Below, one piece after another: positions 58,001 to 64,000 of a stretch of DNA of 64,000 nt. The notes below the pieces were generated by a model that was not told where the DNA came from, ran no database searches, and saw only the letters and a program-made list of their open reading frames with translations. A program made the translations under genes and the position numbers. Where the stretch lies: assembly GCA_024760905.1 (NCBI GenBank), contig CM045731.1, forward strand, positions 22,547,001 through 22,611,000, given 5' to 3'. Positions within the stretch are counted from its first letter, which is position 1, and every line of letters begins with the position of its first letter. The DNA comes from Plotosus lineatus. Lineage: Eukaryota; Chordata; Actinopteri; Siluriformes; Plotosidae.

Positions 58001-58753
58001 ATAGGGATCTCTTGCTACTTCAATTCATACGGCTTCAGTGCATCGCGTTTCTTTTCTTTTCGTCTTTTTTTTAATCCTCATCAAATTAAAAAATAAGGAA
58101 ATTAAGGAAGAATAGGGGAATGTTTAAGGAAAATGCTACAAAAACAAGGCCTTCTTCTTCTTCTTTTACTTTCGGCTGCTCCCTTCAGGGGTCGCCACAG
58201 CAAATCATCCGCCTCCACCTCACCCTGTCCTCCGCATCTTCTTTTCTGACTCCAACAACCTTCATGTCTTCCTTCACCACATCCATAAATCTCTTCTTCG
58301 GTCTTCCTCGAGGCCTTCTGCCTGGTAGTTCCAACCTCAGCATCCTACTGCCAATATACTCACTATCCCTCCTCTGTACATGTCCAAACCATCTCAATCT
58401 AGCCTCTCTGACTTTGTCTCCAAAACATCTTACGTGGGCTGTCCCTCTGATATACTCATTGTCCCTCATGATATACTCATCTGACATACTCAAAATGCAA
58501 ATAAAACAAAAAACCTAACCCACCTCCCAACAATACTAGTTACATTTTTGCCGTAAATCTGAATATTTGTCACATACCACCATTACATGAAATTCATTTT
58601 CAACTGTAATTCATTCACTCAAATGTAAACTGTAATTGTACAATAGGCCTTGAGGCCACAAAATACTGAATAAACAAATCTGAAATCTGAAATCTAGTTA
58701 CATTTTTGTGAGGTGTGCATCTGAGTGTGTGCACGCGTATTGGTGTGTGTGCA

Positions 58754-58824
<71 letters not shown>

Positions 58825-59010
58825 CTTATGGATTATTTTTGAATGTTTAATTGTTATTATAAGCATTTATAGCATTAAATCTGTATTTATTGATATTATA
58901 TACATATATACATGTACGTATACGTCAGTGGAGGGGGGGAGGGTTTCGTGAAATTTGGTGGTCGTGGGGGGATTTCCATCCCAATTAACCATGGAAAGTG
59001 AGGGATCCCA
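58001..59010 (+). mobile_element. M1 MITE interrupted by an RTE tail
   Basis: Left end TAGGGATCTCTTGCTACTTC, right end CAATTAACCATGG with 'aaagtgagggatccca'. Internal M1 landmarks are 'aaataaggaaattaagg' at 58091, a GT array at 58756-58822 and 'ttgttattataagcattta' at 58851. The RTE fragment at ~58150-58490 accounts for much of the extra length over the 439-bp copy. Confidence 0.82.
58150..58492 (-). mobile_element. RTE 3'-end insertion inside M1
   Basis: Minus-strand frame EARLRWFGHVQRRDSEYIGS, RMLRLELPGRRPRGRPKKRF, MDVVKEDMK..., DRVRWRRMICCGDP, with an AAG tail at the left. The 5' truncation point near 58440-58490 is blurred by a local duplication of 'atatactcat'. Confidence 0.88.
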
Positions 59011-59921
59011 GAGGAAAAAGGCAAATGAAGCATTGAAAAAGAATGTAACATAACTGCTGTTGCAAACCATAAATCTTATATAATTGCTAATAAGTGGAGT
59101 TTGTATATCATGTTTAAATATGAAGGGCTCAAATCCAAGGTCACGCTTGTGAGCAAGTGTCACATATGTCATATTACAGGTACACAGAAGGTCCATAACA
59201 GAAAATTCGGCAAATTCATAGAATGGTTGTGGGTGTGTCGTGCAAGACTTAAATGCAGTGTAATGAAAAATTTCATCATAGACCACTATTGCTGAGTTTT
59301 AAACATATATTCCATCCTCTAGCTAATTCTTGTCATCAGATTTGTTCTGCGAAGCCTCAAGATGTTCTCCAGCTGTGTTATAATCGACATACATATCCCA
59401 TATGTGCTCAGAATCGCACAGTTTTCGTACAATAGTCCTACAAATGCCTTATGATCGAATTGTATCACTGCTGCATGAACATCTATTTTCTTAAGGGAGA
59501 TATTTGATATATGAACGCTACTATGCAACGTCCAAATCCACTTCACGCAGACCTATGTAATTCTCTTTTAAATAGTTACACCGGATTCGTACGACAGATC
59601 CACAGGTTGTTTTTGAATTGGGTTTTAATGCAAATTAGACAAACATTAAAATCAATGGATGGGTAAGATGGAACTCGAGTCTGGATTTGCTGACCACTAA
59701 TTGCTTGCATACTCAAAAGGGTGCTTAACTGAAGTCCGTACTTATTAAATAATTGGATGCAGTCGTGTGTTTACTTATGCAGTTTGTATAAGCTGTCCAG
59801 ACTCATTTATTTATTTGTTTACTTTGTATTCCTCCACATGCCATAGTCCATGAAATCATGTCTAGACGGGATAAAAAATATCCCATGAGAACGTTTTTGA
59901 AAATGTAAATGTAGCACGCGC
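59011..59921. other. Unassigned DNA
   Basis: No recognised gene. Frames of 60-75 codons lack domains. Confidence 0.45.
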
Positions 59922-60055
59922 GATGGCCTGGCGAGCTGTCCGCGGTGTACCAGGAACTCACCCAGAGTTGAGCCGAGATGGACACCAGCCTCCCCGTGAC
60001 CGTAATTAGGATTATGTGGTTCAGAAAATGAATGAATGAATGAATGAATGAATTG
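59922..60055 (+). mobile_element. SINE-A tail fragment
   Basis: 'gatggcctggcgagctgtcc', 'acaccagcctccccgtgac', ending 'tggttcagaaaatg' and AATG repeats. Confidence 0.85.
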
Positions 60056-60131
60056 TTGTTGTTGTTTAAAGGTAATGAGGTGAATGCTAAAGCTTGAAAG
60101 CTTTCAAAGCTAATTGTAGATAAAGTAACTA

Positions 60132-60405
60132 GTCATTCATCTATTCATTTTCTATAACTGCTTAATCCTAATTAGGGTCACAGGGAGGCTGATGCCCATC
60201 TCAGCTCAACTCTGGGTGAGTTCGGGGTACACCTTGAACAGCTCGCCAGGCCATCGCAGAGCAGAACCACACTGAAGGCTATGTAGCTACTCTTGTTGAA
60301 GGTTAGTAATGGTTCTATTACAGCCTCACACCATTGACAGTGAGAGACATGGCCAGCCGTTGATAACCCAGTTAGCTACACTGGGGGGACAGTGACAACC
60401 GATTG
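60132..60405 (-). mobile_element. SINE-A, 5'-truncated, with 11-bp target-site duplication
   Basis: Tail at the left ('ttctataactgcttaatcct'), truncated in the body at 'gggggacagtgacaaccgat'. It is flanked by TAAAGTAACTA at 60121-60131 and 60406-60416. Confidence 0.92.
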
Positions 60406-60416
60406 TAAAGTAACTA

Positions 60417-61794
60417 AAGCTACACAGTACAGTCTCAATGACCAGTCTTTTGCATGTGTCTGTACTGTTAACATGTTAACCTTAAACTCTGAAACTCTGA
60501 ACAATGGTCTGGAGAACAGCAGCCTCGCAGTTCCAAAAATAAACCATTAAACCAAGCTGAGAATCAGGATCCAATACAAAATTGGGCTCTGTGTCGTTTT
60601 TACCTTGTTTGAAGTATTTTCCAGGGATTTAAGCATGGACCCCCACCCCTCCAAATTTTTTTTTTTACATGCGGCACTAATTTCTGGGTGCAGGCAGTGA
60701 GAATAAACCATGTATTTTTTTTTATTTTTTTTTTTTTAAATGCAGCCTTATGTAACGCCCCCAAGTCTCTTTAAATGAAATGTGTAAACACAGCATGTTA
60801 AAAAGGTATGAGTCAGCCTTGCAGAAACAGCACCTTTTCCTTATCTAATATTTATCCGCAATGGTATCAGCATATCACCGTTCTTCTTCAACATAATTAT
60901 CATGTCACTTCATCATGTATAAGGGTTTGCTTTTTATTTCCCAAAGGTTAGAGTGAAAAAAAGAGGAATAAAAAAAAATAATAAAAAGCAAAAATGAACC
61001 CGAGCTCCAATTTATGTAAAAACTAGCAAACGTGGAAAATGGCTTTCTTGCAGCCACAGCAATACACATTAACGTTAACGCATTACACCTTTCATTTGAA
61101 GCACGGAAGCAAGCGGGTAATTGGGGCCCAATGACACAAGTGCTCGAGTTTCAGATGCCCAAGGCACAGTTAAAGATTTAACTAGCAAACGAGGGAGAAA
61201 AATCAATAGCATGCTAAAACAACTCCATGCATGAACACTGCAATGGAGCCACAAAGTCCACGTAAGACCACAACCACAAATATCATAACTATGTTGAGGC
61301 AGACAATTAACTGTACTTTCGCCCACATAGACAAATTTGTATATGTTTTACAAGGGTCCTAATTGGTTTATAATTTTTCTTCTTTTTTTTTTTTTTTTAA
61401 TTCTTAGACTCATCCTCTTCCTTCACCATCTTCCCCACTATGTTTGGGTCTGCAGTGGGCCACTAGGTCTAATTTCTGACATTGTTCTTGAGCTTTTTCC
61501 TTCCTCTTCCTGAGGATTTTTCTCCCATAAATGATCTTATCTTTATCCTTATCTTCTCTGTGCACTTTCTGATGTACAAGGCCACTGGTAATAGATAACA
61601 CATGTACAACTTTATATTTACACCCCAGGGAGAAGGACATGTTTAAAGTGGGCTCTTTTGACTTTTTCTAAATGGGACATCTTGGCGGCAGGATGGAGCA
61701 AAGGGTAGCAACACCCCCCCACCCAAAAAAAAAAAAAAAAAAAAAAAAAAACCTCCAGGGTGTCCTCATTGGGTTATAGTCTGCGTGCAGTTGC
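60417..61794. other. Unassigned DNA
   Basis: T- and A-rich runs near 60657, 60716-60738, 61384-61399 and 61728-61750. The minus-strand frames at 61075 and 61410 show no domain. Confidence 0.45.
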
Positions 61795-62078
61795 ACACAC
61801 AGGAACACGCACCCATCACCGGGTTGTCCAGTGCAGACCATCCATGTCTTTCACTGTCTTTGGTGAGACACATGTAAAAGAACCATTACTGACTTCAGTC
61901 AAGAGTTAACTCCATGGCCGTCAGCAGATTTCTGTCCTGCGGTGGCCTGGCAAGCTGTCCAGGGTTGTGGGGAGGCTGGCACCCACCTCACTGAACTCTT
62001 CAGTCACCCAGAGTTAGCTGAAATGGGCGCCAACCTTCTCGTTACCCTAATTAGGATTACACAGTTCAGAAAATTAAT
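61795..62078 (+). mobile_element. SINE-A copy, rearranged
   Basis: Body 'aaaagaaccattactgactt' and tail ending 'accctaattaggattacaca' with 'gttcagaaaattaatg'. An inverted piece of tail ('tgtggggaggctggcaccca') sits inside it near 61965-61985. Confidence 0.7.
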
Positions 62079-62125
62079 GAATTAAGTAAAGCATTCCCAA
62101 AATTAAATAATGTTTTGTTCTTAGA

Positions 62126-62384
<259 letters not shown>

Positions 62385-62385
62385 T

Positions 62386-62634
62386 GGTATTCATTCATTC
62401 ATTTTTCAAGATGCTTAATCCTAAAATGGGGAGGCTGAGGGAGGCTATAAGGCTGATTTGGAAGAGTCAGTTAATCCACTGTGCACTTTTTTTTTTCTGC
62501 GGAAAGAAACCTGGGTACTTCGGGAAAGCCATGCAAGTACAAGCAGAAAATGCAAACTCCCCAAGCCCAGTAATCAATCCCGGGACCTTCTTGCTGTGAG
62601 GCGAACATGCTAACCATTGTGCCACCATACTGTC

Positions 62635-62635
<1 letters not shown>
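62386..62635 (-). mobile_element. SINE-C copy
   Basis: CATT repeat and 'atgcttaatcctaaaatggg' at the left; 'aacctgggtacttcgg' in the middle; well-kept head 'cccgggaccttcttgctgtg', 'aggcgaacatgctaaccatt' at the right. Confidence 0.8.

Positions 62636-62694
<59 letters not shown>
62636..62694. repeat. (ATT)n microsatellite
   Basis: ~59 bp directly after the SINE-C head. Confidence 0.96.
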
Positions 62695-62695
<1 letters not shown>

Positions 62696-62739
62696 AAATT
62701 GCTCATTTCTATCAAAGGTGCTCATTTTGGTGCTAATTA

Positions 62740-62770
<31 letters not shown>

Positions 62771-63743
62771 CTAGACACCTACCCAAGGTATATCACAAAT
62801 AAACAAACAATAATCGCAATAATATGATTGTGTAAAATAATTAAATTAAATTAAAACTGTTGCATTAAACCAAGCATTTTAAAATATACTGTACACAGCA
62901 GTGTATATTGTACAGAAGCACAGAACAGCTGGAGCAGCATCAGGATAAACCAGACAAGCTGTAGCCAGACTGTGCAGATTGCTCATTATATAGATTACAG
63001 TGAGAAGCTTATTAAGAGTAACTTTATATAGAATGTGTTCAACCAACTGAAAGATGTGAGGAAAACTGTAGCAGTGACAGAAATCTCCGTGGACCACATG
63101 ATACCTGAAATCCAGACCACACCAGCATCCACTGAGGCCAGAATACTACCATTAGCGATCAAGGTGGTTAGCATAATTTCCTCAAGTGTAATTTGTTGCC
63201 ATACCTCACACCCAGATTTGGTGCTAAATATACTCAAAAGACCCTGCAGTAAACACCTCGCAGGGCTTCTTTAGTTCTAATTCTTTTTGCAAGAAAAACA
63301 AAATCATTAATAATTAGGTACGACGTGCGACTCGAAAGCAAAACTACACTTAATAAATCTACATGAAAGTCATATACAAAGTGCTCTATTTAGGTCCTGT
63401 CCCTTAAGCAAAGAATTACGCGGCTGGGGATACAGAAAATAAAGTGCTTACAGTAAGGTCTGGAGATCTCAGAGCATTAGAAAACACTTTGTATAAAGGT
63501 CATGTCTATAATTAACTATGAACACATTCATAACAGCCTATAATGCATTCATAAGGCACTACAGTGTGTCGTTAATTGTGCACTGTGTAGCCTACAATGT
63601 GTCTTAACGTAAAGATTTATACTATTATTTGTAACACACTTTTTAGTCAATGGTTAACACTTTCTGTGATGGATTTATGTGTAATGAGTTATAAATTAAT
63701 TCATTTCCTGTTATAATGCATTGTTTATAATACAGTATATAAA
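62695..63743. other. Unassigned DNA
   Basis: T run at 62742-62768. Frames open at 62995-63274 on both strands, but neither shows a recognisable domain. Confidence 0.4.
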
Positions 63744-63745
63744 TA

Positions 63746-64000
63746 CAGGGATCCTCACTTGCCGCGGTTAATTGGGAGCAAGATCCCCCACACACCCCCG
63801 CAACCATCGAATTTTGCGAAGTAGGACACCCCCCCCCCACACACACACACACACACGCACACTGACGTATACACACATGTGTATATAATATCAATAAATA
63901 CGTAGTTTATGCTAGAAATGCTTATAATAATAATTAAATATTACAAAAAATGCATAAGATGTAAATAAAATATAAGTACACATATATACAGACGCACGCA
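63746..64000 (-). mobile_element. M1 MITE, right half (runs off window)
   Basis: TA then CAGGGATCCTCACTTGCCGC and 'ggttaattgggagcaagatc', then C run and CA array at 63828-63860, 'aataaatacg' and 'gcttataataataattaaat'. This matches the right half of other M1 copies on the minus strand. Confidence 0.8.

Noticed and set aside
63000..63274. Two opposed ~80-codon frames as a small gene
   Set aside because: No recognisable domain, no splice or promoter support, and both strands are equally open.

Overview
The window looks like gene-poor, repeat-rich nuclear DNA from a ray-finned fish. The reasons are the long CA/GT, CT, AAT/ATT and TA microsatellites, tRNA-derived SINEs of teleost type, an RTE-clade LINE and several Tc1/mariner-pogo type TIR elements. 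No convincing host exon, rRNA or functional tRNA gene was found. The species is not identifiable from what I can see. All recognisable coding sequence belongs to broken transposable elements.

Layout. 1-8 kb: right end of a TA-flanked MITE (family M1), an unclassified ~0.55 kb repeat (again near 7 kb), two adjacent SINE-A copies, a near full-length but dead RTE LINE on the minus strand (2195-5260), and a decayed Tc1-like transposase. 8-9.3 kb: an M1 MITE interrupted by a second TIR element (M2). 10.5-11.1 kb: the C-terminus of a second LINE type with a C2H2 zinc finger. 13.9 kb: a strict 26-bp minisatellite built on ATTGGCT. 15-23 kb: SINEs, several with clean target-site duplications, plus a 769-bp TIR element (19792-20560) carrying a decayed P2X7-type cysteine-rich domain. 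24.5 kb and 35.7 kb: two copies of a 73-bp core, each set between CA and GT arrays with TA on one outer side. 29.6-32.4 kb: endonuclease and reverse transcriptase of the second LINE type, minus strand. 34.3-35.7 kb: a TIR element (M4). 36-39 kb: a second RTE copy on the plus strand. 39-53 kb: mostly unassigned DNA with scattered SINEs and microsatellites. 54-59 kb: a tandem pair of Tigger/pogo-type elements, an unassigned frameshifted coding relic, an RTE tail inserted in a SINE, and another inserted in an M1 MITE. 60-64 kb: SINEs, an AAT/ATT/AAT tract, and an M1 copy running off the end.

The elements form a small ecosystem. The RTE LINE is the likely source of machinery for its own truncated 3' copies (46087, 50845, 57001, 58150) and for SINE-B, whose 3' half resembles the RTE 5' start joined to the RTE 3' end. 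SINE-A and SINE-C share a different, L2-like 3' tail. M1 copies have been targets for other insertions and carry GT arrays at one fixed internal position.

The most unusual items are the CA-core-GT composite elements, the TIR element with a P2X7-like domain, the tail exchange between SINE-A and SINE-B, and the finding that both long RTE copies lost the FADD catalytic box through different deletions. Family names rest on recognised motifs and on comparison between copies in the window; no database search was possible.
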